From contig CAJMFH010000054.1 in the NCBI GenBank assembly GCA_905212635.1, forward strand, positions 1 through 9,043: a stretch of DNA of 9,043 nucleotides. The letters are read 5' to 3'. Positions 1 to 7,228 of this stretch are shown piece after piece. The translations under genes and the position numbers were made by a program. The notes under the pieces are model-generated. The model made no database searches. It saw only the letters and a program-made list of their open reading frames with translations, and was not told the DNA's origin. The first letter of the stretch is position 1. Each line of letters begins with the position of its first letter. This stretch comes from an uncultured Lachnoclostridium sp. Lineage in GTDB: Bacteria; Bacillota; Clostridia; Lachnospirales; Lachnospiraceae.

Positions 1-105
1 CATCTCGTCAATATCCACGCCAACGGCTTCGTGTCCCCGCTTTTGCAGTTCTCGCACGACATCGTAGCCCAGCTGTCCTTTGACTCCGGTTACTAAAACT
101 TTCAT
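1..105 (-). CDS. rfbD: dTDP-4-dehydrorhamnose reductase, N-terminal part (runs off the window)
   Basis: Only the first 35 codons are present; the gene continues beyond position 1. The protein begins MKVLVTGVKGQLGYDVVREL, and the TGxxGQLG pattern at residues 6-13 is the nucleotide-binding loop typical of RfbD/RmlD, a short-chain dehydrogenase-type enzyme. RmlD reduces dTDP-4-dehydro-L-rhamnose to dTDP-L-rhamnose with NAD(P)H, the last step of the cytoplasmic pathway that supplies rhamnose for surface polysaccharides. The ATG (105-103) overlaps the rfbB stop codon in the arrangement ATGA, so the two genes are almost certainly co-transcribed and translationally coupled. An AAAGGA sequence inside the end of rfbB, about nine bases upstream, can serve as the ribosome binding site. 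The assignment rests on the N-terminal motif plus the rfbB neighbour, because the catalytic YxxxK lies outside the window. Confidence 0.88.
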   Translation of the reverse strand, partial: MKVLVTGVKGQLGYDVVRELQKRGHEAVGVDIDEM

Positions 106-1130
106 TCTGCCAGTTCCTTTCCATACATTTTATCAAAATAATTGGCATACTCGCCACTGATGATATTCTGCCACCATTCTTTATTATCAAGATACCACTG
201 AATCGTCTGTTTAATTCCTGTCTCAAACGTATATTTCGGTTTCCAGCCAAGTTCTGTCTCCAGTTTCGTCGGATCGATCGCATAACGGAGATCGTGTCCC
301 GGCCGATCGGTAACAAATTCGATCAGGCTTTCCGGCTTATCAAGTGCTTTCAAAATCGTCTTAACGACTTCCAGATTGGTACGCTCGTTGTGGCCTCCAA
401 CATTGTAAACTTCACCAACACGTCCTTTGTGAAGAATCAGATCAATGGCTTCGCAGTGATCCGATACATGAAGCCAGTCACGCACATTTTCGCCTTTTCC
501 ATAAACCGGAAGTTTTTCGTCTGCCAGCGCGCGGGAAATGATAAGCGGGATCAATTTCTCCGGGAAATGATATGGCCCATAGTTATTTGAGCAGCGCGAA
601 ATGGTCACCGGCAGTCCATATGTGCGGTGATAAGCAAGTACAAAAAGGTCGGCACTCGCTTTACTCGATGAATATGGACTGGATGTGTGGATCGGCGTAT
701 CTTCACGGAAGAAGAGATCCGGTCTGTCAAGCGGCAGATCACCGTATACTTCATCGGTGGATACCTGATGATAACGTTTTACACCGTATTCTTTGGACGC
801 ATCCAAAAGCATCTGGGTTCCGAGTACATTGGTCTGCACAAAGATTCCCGGATCCGTGATAGAACGGTCTACGTGGCTTTCCGCTGCAAAATTCACAACC
901 ATATCCGGACGTTCCTTTTCAAACAGATCCATAATAAATTTGCGGTCTGCAATGTCGCCGCGGACAAATTTATAATTCGGTTTATTTTCAACCGGTTTTA
1001 ATGTCTCGAGGTTTCCGGCATAAGTCAGAAGATCAAGGTTAATGATCTCATACTCCGGATATTTATTCACCATGTGGTGTACAAAATTACCCCCGATAAA
1101 TCCGGCTCCGCCGGTTACAATAATTTTCAT
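102..1130 (-). CDS. rfbB: dTDP-glucose 4,6-dehydratase
   Basis: RfbB/RmlB converts dTDP-D-glucose to dTDP-4-dehydro-6-deoxy-D-glucose using tightly bound NAD+, the second step of dTDP-L-rhamnose synthesis in the cytoplasm. The 342 residues match the usual family length of about 330-360. Visible hallmarks are the Rossmann loop TGGAGFIGG (residues 6-14), NFAAESHVDRS (80-90), the STDEVYG signature with the catalytic Thr-Asp-Glu triad at 125-127, the SPYSSSKASAD segment with the YxxxK pair Tyr153/Lys157, SNNYGPYHFPEKLIP (181-195), and the substrate-binding region VYGKGENVRDWLHVSDHC. The ATG at 1130 follows a GGAGGA ribosome binding site about nine bases upstream, and a sigma-A-like promoter lies just before it. 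The 3' end overlaps rfbD by four bases. The family also feeds other dTDP-6-deoxysugars, but the adjacent rfbD points to rhamnose. Confidence 0.97.
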   Translation of the reverse strand: MKIIVTGGAGFIGGNFVHHMVNKYPEYEIINLDLLTYAGNLETLKPVENKPNYKFVRGDIADRKFIMDLFEKERPDMVVNFAAESHVDRSITDPGIFVQTNVLGTQMLLDASKEYGVKRYHQVSTDEVYGDLPLDRPDLFFREDTPIHTSSPYSSSKASADLFVLAYHRTYGLPVTISRCSNNYGPYHFPEKLIPLIISRALADEKLPVYGKGENVRDWLHVSDHCEAIDLILHKGRVGEVYNVGGHNERTNLEVVKTILKALDKPESLIEFVTDRPGHDLRYAIDPTKLETELGWKPKYTFETGIKQTIQWYLDNKEWWQNIISGEYANYFDKMYGKELAE

Positions 1131-1159
1131 CGTTTTGTTTCCTCCATTTCTATATCTCT

Positions 1160-1190
1160 ATTATAACCCATACCCCATAGGTGTGGTCAA
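1160..1190 (-). promoter_or_regulatory. Predicted sigma-A promoter of rfbB-rfbD
   Basis: Read on the minus strand there is a -35 box TTGACC (1190-1185, five of six consensus bases) and a perfect -10 box TATAAT (1165-1160), separated by 19 bases, slightly longer than the ideal 17. Transcription would begin near 1153, giving an untranslated leader of only about 23 bases that holds the GGAGG ribosome binding site at 1145-1141. It lies in the 68-base gap after ygiQ, where no terminator hairpin is visible, so read-through from ygiQ is also possible. Confidence 0.7.
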
Positions 1191-1198
1191 TATCTTTT

Positions 1199-3100
1199 TT
1201 ACCTTTTTGTCTTCTTTCTTTTCTCCTGCTGCCGTGCACGCGGCTTTACAGACGATTTTCCATGGTCTTTCCCATTCTTCTTTCCACTCTTTTTCTCGCT
1301 CCACGGCCTCGGTGGAATCAGGCAATTTTTATCAAACCCAATAAGATCCGTCCGTCCCAGTTTTAAAAGCGCTTCTTTAACCAGCGCATAATTTTCCGGC
1401 CTGCGGTACTGGATCAGAGCGCGCTGCATTTCCTTTTCATGTCGTTTTTTCGGCACATAGATTGGCTGCATCGTGCGGGGATCCAGTCCGGTATAATACA
1501 TGCACGTAGAGATGGTTGCCGGTGTCGGATAAAAATCCTGCACCTGTTCCGGCATATAACCGAGATCCCGGACATATTCCGCAAGTTCCACCGCCTCTTT
1601 TAAGGTCGAACCCGGATGGGAGGACATGAGATACGGCACCGCATACTGCTGCTTGCCGGTCAGACGGTTCACTTTGGCATAACGTTTCAAAAACCTTTCG
1701 TAAACATCATTTTTCGGTTTTCCCATCGCCGCAAGAACGACATCGGATACATGTTCCGGCGCCACACGCAGCTGACCGCTGATATGGTACTCGCACAATT
1801 CCTTTAAAAAGGTATCTTTGGCATCTGCCATCACATAATCAAAACGGATTCCCGAACGCACAAACACTTTTTTTACCTTCGGAAGTTTCCGCAGTTTACG
1901 GAGCAGTTCGACATAATCTTTATGATCTGCTTTCAGGTTATTGCATGGTTTTGGAAATAAACATTGTTTGTTTTTGCAGACCCCAAACTGCATCTGCTTG
2001 TCACAGGCTGGTTTCCTGAAATTTCCGGTTGGCCCGCCCACATCGTGGATATAACCTTTAAATTCCGGATCTTCTGTCATCTGTTTTGCTTCCCGCAAAA
2101 TGGAATCATGGCTCCTCGCCTGCACAATGCGTCCCTGATGAAATGTCAGCGCACAGAAACTACAGCCGCCAAAGCATCCCCGGCAACTCGTCAAACTGAA
2201 TTTAATCTCCTGAATTGCCGGCACGCCTCCCTGCTTTTTATAACTCGGATGATACGTTCCCACATACGGATAATCATAAATGTCGTCCATCTCCTGCATC
2301 GTAAGCGGTTTTGCCGGTGGATTCTGTACGACAAGCACCTTTCCCGGATAACGCTCCACCAGTGTTTTTGCCGTAAACGGGTCTGTATTTTCATATTGTT
2401 TCATAAAACTTTCGGCATATTTTTTCTTCTCTGCCACCACTTCCTCATAGTCCGGAAGTTCAACACTGTCATAAATTTCCGCCCCTTCTTTCGTGCGGTA
2501 AACGGTTCCAGCAATATACGTGATATCTTTCACGTCCATGCCGCTCGCCAGCGCATCGGCAATCTCCAGCATACTATGTTCTCCCATGCCATACGAGATA
2601 AGATCCGCCCCCGCATCAAGCAGAATAGACCGCTTTACCCTATCCGACCAGTAATCATAATGCGACAGACGGCGCAGGCTCGCCTCGATCCCGCCTAAGA
2701 CAATTGGCACGTTTTTGTACGTGCGCCGAATCAGATTGGAATAAACGACCGTCGCATAATCCGGACGTTTTCCCGCTACACCCCCTGGTGTATACGCATC
2801 CTGATGGCGTCGTTTCTTATTGACCGTATAATGATTTACCATGGAATCCATATTTCCACCGCACACCAAAAAGGCGAGTCTTGGCTCGCCAAGTACCGTG
2901 ATACTTTTGTCATCCTTCCAGTCCGGCTGTGAGATCATGCCCACTTTGTAGCCATATGCCTCCAGATGCCGGCTGATGATCGCCGGTCCAAATGACGAAT
3001 GATCGACATAGGCATCTCCGATCACAAAGACAAAATCACACTGATCCCATCCCCGTTCTTTCATATCTTTTTTGGATATCGGCAAAAATGCTTTTTCCAT
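1199..3100 (-). CDS. ygiQ: YgiQ family radical SAM protein
   Basis: This 633-residue protein matches the YgiQ family (UPF0313), whose reaction and substrate I do not know to be established. The N-terminal part carries family-typical stretches: GDAYVDHSSFGPAII (28-42), GGNMDSMVNHYT (81-92), DAYTPGGVAGKRPDYATVVY (101-120) and GGIEASLRRLSHYDYWSDRV (136-155). The radical SAM core has the CxxxCxxC cluster motif at Cys309, Cys313 and Cys316 (GCFGGCSFC), which would bind the 4Fe-4S cluster that cleaves S-adenosylmethionine. A second conserved set of cysteines at 366, 375, 380 and 386 may hold an auxiliary cluster; this is inference. Residues 603-633 form a Lys/Arg-rich tail, as in the E. coli protein, which is longer (about 740) because of an extra middle segment. 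The ATG at 3100 sits six bases after a perfect AAGGAGG. An intrinsic terminator ends 18 bases before the start codon. No partner gene in the window suggests a role. Confidence 0.93.
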   Translation of the reverse strand: MEKAFLPISKKDMKERGWDQCDFVFVIGDAYVDHSSFGPAIISRHLEAYGYKVGMISQPDWKDDKSITVLGEPRLAFLVCGGNMDSMVNHYTVNKKRRHQDAYTPGGVAGKRPDYATVVYSNLIRRTYKNVPIVLGGIEASLRRLSHYDYWSDRVKRSILLDAGADLISYGMGEHSMLEIADALASGMDVKDITYIAGTVYRTKEGAEIYDSVELPDYEEVVAEKKKYAESFMKQYENTDPFTAKTLVERYPGKVLVVQNPPAKPLTMQEMDDIYDYPYVGTYHPSYKKQGGVPAIQEIKFSLTSCRGCFGGCSFCALTFHQGRIVQARSHDSILREAKQMTEDPEFKGYIHDVGGPTGNFRKPACDKQMQFGVCKNKQCLFPKPCNNLKADHKDYVELLRKLRKLPKVKKVFVRSGIRFDYVMADAKDTFLKELCEYHISGQLRVAPEHVSDVVLAAMGKPKNDVYERFLKRYAKVNRLTGKQQYAVPYLMSSHPGSTLKEAVELAEYVRDLGYMPEQVQDFYPTPATISTCMYYTGLDPRTMQPIYVPKKRHEKEMQRALIQYRRPENYALVKEALLKLGRTDLIGFDKNCLIPPRPWSEKKSGKKNGKDHGKSSVKPRARQQEKRKKTKR

Positions 3101-3118
3101 GCTTTCCTCCTTAAAGTG

Positions 3119-3147
3119 AAAAAGGCCAGAGAGTGTCTGACCTTTTT
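3119..3147 (-). terminator. Intrinsic terminator after the FGGY kinase gene
   Basis: On the minus strand AAAAAGGTCAGA (3147-3136) pairs with TCTGGCCTTTTT (3130-3119) across a five-base CACTC loop. That is a 12-pair stem with a single G-U wobble, ending in a run of five T. On the plus strand the wobble becomes a C-A mismatch, so the hairpin is best formed in minus-strand RNA, the direction of the kinase gene. It begins about 43 bases after the kinase stop. A smaller inverted repeat, CAGGG/CCCTG (3170-3174 and 3183-3187), lies between the stop codon and the terminator. Confidence 0.88.
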
Positions 3148-3190
3148 ATATCTGTTATTGCAGTCTGCTCAGGGATTCATACCCCTGCAT

Positions 3191-4798
3191 TTATTTCAAA
3201 TAATCTACCGCTGCTTTCTCGATCGGAAGTCCTTCTTTGTAACGGTTAATAAATTCGTCAAAGCCTTTTACATCTGCCGGATCCGGTTTTTCTTCCACAC
3301 CTTCGAAGCCGGCAAATACTTTCTTTTCGAGATACTCGTCGAGTGTCTGTCCTTCTTCCTTATTCTTCATATAAGCGGCAAGAAGGGCAATTCCCCAGGC
3401 ACCGCCTTCTCCTGCTGTCTCCATAACGGAAACCGGCGCGTTCATCGCTGCTGCCATGATCTTCTGTCCGACCCCTTTGGTCTTAAACAAACCGCCGTGA
3501 CCGAGGATACGGTCTACTTTCACACCCTCTTTTTTAAGCAGGATATCAAGTCCCACTTTCAATGCACCAAGTGCCGTAAACAGGTTTACGCGCATAAAGT
3601 TTGCCAGATTAAATTTACTGTCCGGAGTACGGACAAACATCGGACGGCCTTCATTGAAACCGGTAATATGCTCCCCGGAAAAATAATTATACGCAAGGAG
3701 TCCGCCGCAGTCGTCGTCTCCTTCCAGCGCTTTATTGTAAAGAGTTCCAAACAATTCATTCATATCGACTTTCATGCCAAAACTCTCTGCAAATTCTTTA
3801 AACAGATTGACCCATGCATTCAGATCGGATGTACAGTTGTTACAATGTACCATTCCGACCAGATTTCCGGTTGGCGTTGTAACAAGGTCAATTTCTTCGT
3901 AAACTTCTTTGAGTTCTTTTTCCAATACGATCATCGCAAATACGGAAGTTCCGGCAGATACGTTACCTGTGCGGACAGCCACGCTGTTTGTCGCTGCCAT
4001 ACCGGTTCCGGCATCTCCCTCCGGCGGACAGAGTGGAATCCCTGCTTCCAGATTACCCGAAGGATCTAACAATTTTGCTCCTTCTTCTGTCAGCACTCCT
4101 GCCTGTTCTCCGGCAACAAGAACTTTCGGAAATATATCACGCAGTGTAAAGGAATATCCTTTTTTCTTTGCTTCTTCGTCAAATATTTTTACCCGTTTTT
4201 CATCCCAGTCTTTTGCCTCGCAGTCGATTGGGAACATTCCGGATGCCTCGCCGATACCAAGCACTTTCTCGCCGGTCAGTTTCCAATGAATGTATCCGGC
4301 AAGTGTCGTCTGGAACGCAATATTTTTCACATGTTCCTCTCCATTTAACATTGCCTGGTACAAATGGGCGATACTCCAGCGCTGTGGAATGTGATATGAT
4401 AACAATTTTGTCAGTTTTTCCGATGCTTCTTCGGTAATCGTATTTCTCCATGTACGGAACGGAACGAGCAATGTGCCCTCCGCATCAAATACCATATAAC
4501 CATGCATCATGGCACTGAACCCAATGGCTCCTGTCTTTTTCAAAACAACTCCGTATTTTGCTTTTACATCTTCTGCCATCTTCGCATAACTGTCCTGAAG
4601 TCCGCTCCAGATATCCTCCAGAGTATATGTCCATATACCATCTTCCAGACGGTTTTCCCAATCGTGGCTTCCCGATGCGATCGGGGAGTTGTCCTCTGCT
4701 GTTAAAACTGCTTTAATTCGTGTAGAACCGAATTCGATTCCTAATGACGTCGTGCCATTTTCAATTGATGTAAGTATTTGCTGTGTTGTCAGACCCAC
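3191..4798 (-). CDS. FGGY-family carbohydrate kinase (pentulose/xylulokinase- or ribulokinase-like)
   Basis: FGGY kinases transfer the gamma-phosphate of ATP to a sugar hydroxyl in the cytoplasm, usually to feed a ketopentose or similar sugar into central metabolism. Visible motifs are the first phosphate loop GIEFGSTRIKAV (20-31), MMHGY (97-101), which resembles the substrate-contacting MHG of xylulokinase, PEGDAGTGM (259-267) with Asp262 as probable catalytic base, the second phosphate loop VSAGTSVFA (280-288), and the adenosine region GHGGLFKTKGVGQKI (433-447) with GEGGAWGIALLAA (463-475). At 535 residues it is longer than classical xylulokinase (about 490-500) and shorter than E. coli AraB (about 566), and it has about 19 residues before the first loop. 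It therefore belongs to a divergent branch whose substrate I cannot assign. The start is GTG at 4798, ten bases after AAGGAGG; no in-frame ATG lies between. It follows the secreted-protein gene by 18 bases and precedes a terminator. No isomerase, epimerase or transporter gene is in view. Confidence 0.87.
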   Translation of the reverse strand: MGLTTQQILTSIENGTTSLGIEFGSTRIKAVLTAEDNSPIASGSHDWENRLEDGIWTYTLEDIWSGLQDSYAKMAEDVKAKYGVVLKKTGAIGFSAMMHGYMVFDAEGTLLVPFRTWRNTITEEASEKLTKLLSYHIPQRWSIAHLYQAMLNGEEHVKNIAFQTTLAGYIHWKLTGEKVLGIGEASGMFPIDCEAKDWDEKRVKIFDEEAKKKGYSFTLRDIFPKVLVAGEQAGVLTEEGAKLLDPSGNLEAGIPLCPPEGDAGTGMAATNSVAVRTGNVSAGTSVFAMIVLEKELKEVYEEIDLVTTPTGNLVGMVHCNNCTSDLNAWVNLFKEFAESFGMKVDMNELFGTLYNKALEGDDDCGGLLAYNYFSGEHITGFNEGRPMFVRTPDSKFNLANFMRVNLFTALGALKVGLDILLKKEGVKVDRILGHGGLFKTKGVGQKIMAAAMNAPVSVMETAGEGGAWGIALLAAYMKNKEEGQTLDEYLEKKVFAGFEGVEEKPDPADVKGFDEFINRYKEGLPIEKAAVDYLK

Positions 4799-4808
4799 GG
4801 CTGCCCAT

Positions 4809-4815
4809 CCTCCTT
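4809..4815 (-). promoter_or_regulatory. Ribosome binding site that decides the GTG start of the FGGY kinase
   Basis: AAGGAGG (4815-4809 on the minus strand) is ten bases upstream of the in-frame GTG at 4798-4796. An ATG at 4808-4806 abuts this site with no spacing, is out of frame with the kinase, and opens only a 15-codon frame, so it is unlikely to be used. The choice of GTG is supported because the next residues lead directly into the conserved GIEFGSTR loop. The site begins two bases after the stop codon of the preceding gene. Confidence 0.65.
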
Positions 4816-4816
4816 T

Positions 4817-5323
4817 TTAGTCATTTAGTGTAAGTGATTTATTTTTCTTTAATGATGCCATCATACCCTTTGCTGCTGACGAATAATATTTCTTGGACGC
4901 GGTCGGATACGTGAGCTGAAAAGCGATCTCACCGTTTTTCAGAAAAACATAGCAGTACTGAATGGTATTTTTTCCCATTTTATAGTTGTAACTGCACTCT
5001 GTCTTTGTCGCTTTTTCTACATTGATTTTACGATTTTTCTTTGCCGTCGCTACAACGGTCTTTCCATTTCTTTTGCCGGTCTTTCCATAAGAGTTCCAAA
5101 TCGTTGCTTTTGCCTTTCCATCTTTGGAAACCAGTTTTGTGCCATCTCCGGAACTATAGTCCGCACGCTGAAAGGTATCCGGATATTTTACCGTATACGT
5201 AAAGCGTGTATTGGTGTATGTTGCATATTTTACGGCTGCTGCCTGTGCATCCATCGCCGGAACAGCTGCAAACATTGTTACTACGGTTACCATTGCGATT
5301 ACTTTTCTCAAAAAATGTTTCAT
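4817..5323 (-). CDS. Small secreted protein of unknown function
   Basis: I do not recognise a characterised family. The 168-residue product has a clear Sec signal peptide: Lys/Arg near the start (MKHFLRK), a hydrophobic core from about residue 8 to 23, and an AQA motif at 26-28 with likely cleavage after Ala28. There is no lipobox cysteine, so it is probably released or loosely wall-bound. The mature part is about 140 residues, strongly basic and Lys/Tyr-rich, with no further membrane segment. It opens with alternating aromatic residues (YTNTRFTYTVKYPDTF, 36-51) suggestive of beta strands, followed by GDGTKLVSKDGKAKATIW (59-76). The pattern F-x-Y-x-V-x-YP-x-x-F followed by a GDG/SKDGKA turn recalls PsbP-like or DUF1795-like secreted domains, but this is only a resemblance. 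Two cysteines (110, 124) could form a disulfide. The ATG follows a near-perfect AAAGGAGGT. The gene lies between the helicase (57-base gap) and the sugar kinase (18-base gap). Confidence 0.85.
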   Translation of the reverse strand: MKHFLRKVIAMVTVVTMFAAVPAMDAQAAAVKYATYTNTRFTYTVKYPDTFQRADYSSGDGTKLVSKDGKAKATIWNSYGKTGKRNGKTVVATAKKNRKINVEKATKTECSYNYKMGKNTIQYCYVFLKNGEIAFQLTYPTASKKYYSSAAKGMMASLKKNKSLTLND

Positions 5324-5370
5324 GATAAAGACCTCCTTTGTTCTTGTTACAGTGTTTATCGGTTTGAATT

Positions 5371-5385
5371 TATAAAAAGTTTATA
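5371..5385. repeat. Short perfect inverted repeat over the helicase stop codon
   Basis: TATAAA (5371-5376) and TTTATA (5380-5385) form a perfect six-base inverted repeat around AAG. It covers the TAA of the helicase gene and lies about 50 bases before the secreted-protein start. It is too AT-rich and short to be a convincing terminator. It could be an operator or a chance feature of an AT-rich spacer. I found no well-spaced promoter in this 57-base gap. Confidence 0.3.
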
Positions 5386-7228
5386 CTTTCTCAATTTCTT
5401 TTAAAAACCTGGACGGAGATTCCTCTTTCTGAAACCGCTGCCTGACATAAGAGAGATTTAACTGTTCCCTCGCCCGTGTCATCGCAACATACATTAATCT
5501 TCGTTCTTCCTCGATCTGCCCGTCTTCGACAGATTTGCGGTAAGGGATCATCCCTTCATTCGCATCGGGAATAAATACAATATCAAATTCAAGTCCTTTG
5601 GCACTATGCATTGTCATCAATGCCACCCCCGGCTTATCATCCGGACTTTTCTGCCTGCCCTGTTTCTGCTTTCGTTCTTCTAATTGCTTGCCATATTCTT
5701 CAATGTGCGAAAACCACGATTCAAAATCATTATAACCGGAAGCATCTTCGCGGATCTCTTCCACAATCTCTTCCCAGTCTTTTACATTTACACCGCGCTC
5801 TGCTGCATATTCGGCAAGAAAATTTTTATATCCTACCATATGATAAAGGTAGTCCACTGCACTGTATGGTGTCATTTGTTTCATTGCAAATAAGTCATTT
5901 TGCAGATCATTGATCCGCTCGCACATATATGACTTGTCACGGTAGTAGTCGTACAGACTGCCAAAGGTAACCGGCTCGGTCGTAAATGCCGCACGGCTCA
6001 GATACCGCTTTGGCCGGTTCGCCACTTTCAAAAACAGATTTCTGGAACGGTCGCCCATCGCCATTTTCATATAACTTAGCACATCTTTGGCAACCCAGTG
6101 CTCAAATATATTCTGAATGGAGTCTTTCATCACAAACGGAATGTTGTACTCCATAAATTTTCTTGAAAAAATGTTCATCTGCCGCGCTGTCCGAAACAAA
6201 AGCGCGATCTGCTCCGACGGTGTCTCCTGCTCTATCGCCTGCTGTATTTTTTTCGCAATGGCTTCTGCCTGCGCCGCAGGGGTCTGATACATTGCGACGT
6301 GAACCAGTTCTCCCGGTCCTTTCATTGCCAGCAGCTTTTTATCATACCGCTTTTTATTGTGCCCGATCAGCGCCGTCGCCGCCCGCAGGATCTGGCTTGT
6401 ACACCGGTAATTTCCACCGATGGTAACCCGTTCCAAGGATTTATACTGTTTGGGAAAGGACAGCATAATATCCGGTCTTGCCCCTCGAAATCCATAAATC
6501 GACTGGTCGTCATCACCGACAATGAACAGATTGTTTTCCGGCTGTGCCAGCATCTGAATTGTCGCGTACTGCAATCGGTTGATGTCCTGAAATTCATCAA
6601 TCAAAATGTATCGGAACCGTTTCTGCCAGCCCGCCAGTATGTCCGGCCTTGCCCGAAACAATTCGTAAGTATAACATACCATGTCATCAAAATCCAGATA
6701 ATGGTTTTTCTGCACCCGGTTTTGATATCCTTCGTAAATCTGCCGGAATACCGCCTCCGGGCAGCTCGCCGAATAATAATTTTCGACTTCAATGCCCTCT
6801 CCTTTGATCCGGCTAATCTCTTTTTCAATCTCTTCCAGAAACTCGGAACGATCCTCAATGTCATCGTATTCCGTCTCCATCAGCGCTTCTTCCAAAAACC
6901 GGTATTTCAGCCGCTGCGACAAAATATCTTTCGCCTCATAATGATAGGCATTCCGCAGTACCTGAAAAAACAGCGAATGAAATGTTCCAAATCGGACCGG
7001 AAGTCTCCTGCCGCCCGTAATCTTCTCAAACCGCTCCCGCATCTCGACGGCAGCGGCCTTTGAAAATGTCACGACTAAGATCTGCGCAGGATTTACTCCC
7101 TCTTTTTCAATCAGTTTCTTTACCCGGTGCGTGATAACCGTCGTTTTTCCGGCTCCAGGGCCGGCAAGTACCATCATCGGCCCATTGACATGATCGATTG
7201 CAATCTGCTGTTCCTTACTGTGCTTCAT
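5381..7228 (-). CDS. UvrD/PcrA-like superfamily 1A ATP-dependent DNA helicase, compact form
   Basis: A 3'-5' DNA helicase/translocase of the UvrD-Rep-PcrA type, acting on DNA in repair or replication-conflict resolution. All core motifs are present, numbered from the ATG at 7228: Q-motif region HSKEQQIAID (3-12), Walker A GPGAGKT (23-29, Lys28), GTFHSLFF (81-88), Walker B DEFQD (211-215), GDDDQSIYGFRGA (238-250), GGNYR (271-275), MTMHSAKGLEFD (538-549) and VAMTRAR (581-587). The protein is 615 residues, against about 720-750 for PcrA or UvrD, and stops soon after motif VI with SPSRFLKEIEKV. The C-terminal extension that in PcrA contacts RNA polymerase is therefore missing. The open frame extends 17 codons upstream to a TTG at 7279, but the ATG at 7228 is preferred because homologues start just before the Q-motif. 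That ATG lies inside the last codons of gltX (14-base overlap), with a poor ribosome binding site, so coupled translation is likely. It is clearly a family member, but not certainly the main PcrA. Confidence 0.93.
   Translation of the reverse strand: MKHSKEQQIAIDHVNGPMMVLAGPGAGKTTVITHRVKKLIEKEGVNPAQILVVTFSKAAAVEMRERFEKITGGRRLPVRFGTFHSLFFQVLRNAYHYEAKDILSQRLKYRFLEEALMETEYDDIEDRSEFLEEIEKEISRIKGEGIEVENYYSASCPEAVFRQIYEGYQNRVQKNHYLDFDDMVCYTYELFRARPDILAGWQKRFRYILIDEFQDINRLQYATIQMLAQPENNLFIVGDDDQSIYGFRGARPDIMLSFPKQYKSLERVTIGGNYRCTSQILRAATALIGHNKKRYDKKLLAMKGPGELVHVAMYQTPAAQAEAIAKKIQQAIEQETPSEQIALLFRTARQMNIFSRKFMEYNIPFVMKDSIQNIFEHWVAKDVLSYMKMAMGDRSRNLFLKVANRPKRYLSRAAFTTEPVTFGSLYDYYRDKSYMCERINDLQNDLFAMKQMTPYSAVDYLYHMVGYKNFLAEYAAERGVNVKDWEEIVEEIREDASGYNDFESWFSHIEEYGKQLEERKQKQGRQKSPDDKPGVALMTMHSAKGLEFDIVFIPDANEGMIPYRKSVEDGQIEEERRLMYVAMTRAREQLNLSYVRQRFQKEESPSRFLKEIEKV

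Noticed and set aside
1964..2698. Plus-strand open frame of 244 codons inside ygiQ
   Set aside because: It is antisense to the conserved radical SAM core and its translation is rich in His, Arg and Cys with no domain, as expected of a shadow frame.
2999..4069. Long open frame of 356 codons on the plus strand
   Set aside because: It runs antisense across the end of the FGGY kinase, the terminator and the start of ygiQ, all strongly supported on the minus strand. Its translation has no recognisable motif and odd composition.
4761..4808. ATG-started 15-codon frame overlapping the kinase start
   Set aside because: The ATG touches the ribosome binding site with no spacing, and the frame stops after 15 codons. 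The GTG ten bases further leads directly into the conserved kinase N-terminus.
5324..5400. Promoter for the secreted-protein gene
   Set aside because: TATAAA and TTGAGA sequences occur, but the spacing is 14 bases, too short, and no other pair of boxes fits. Co-transcription from upstream is equally possible, so no promoter is called.
6299..7063. Plus-strand open frame of 254 codons inside the helicase gene
   Set aside because: It is antisense to helicase motifs that are fully conserved on the minus strand, and its translation shows no motif.
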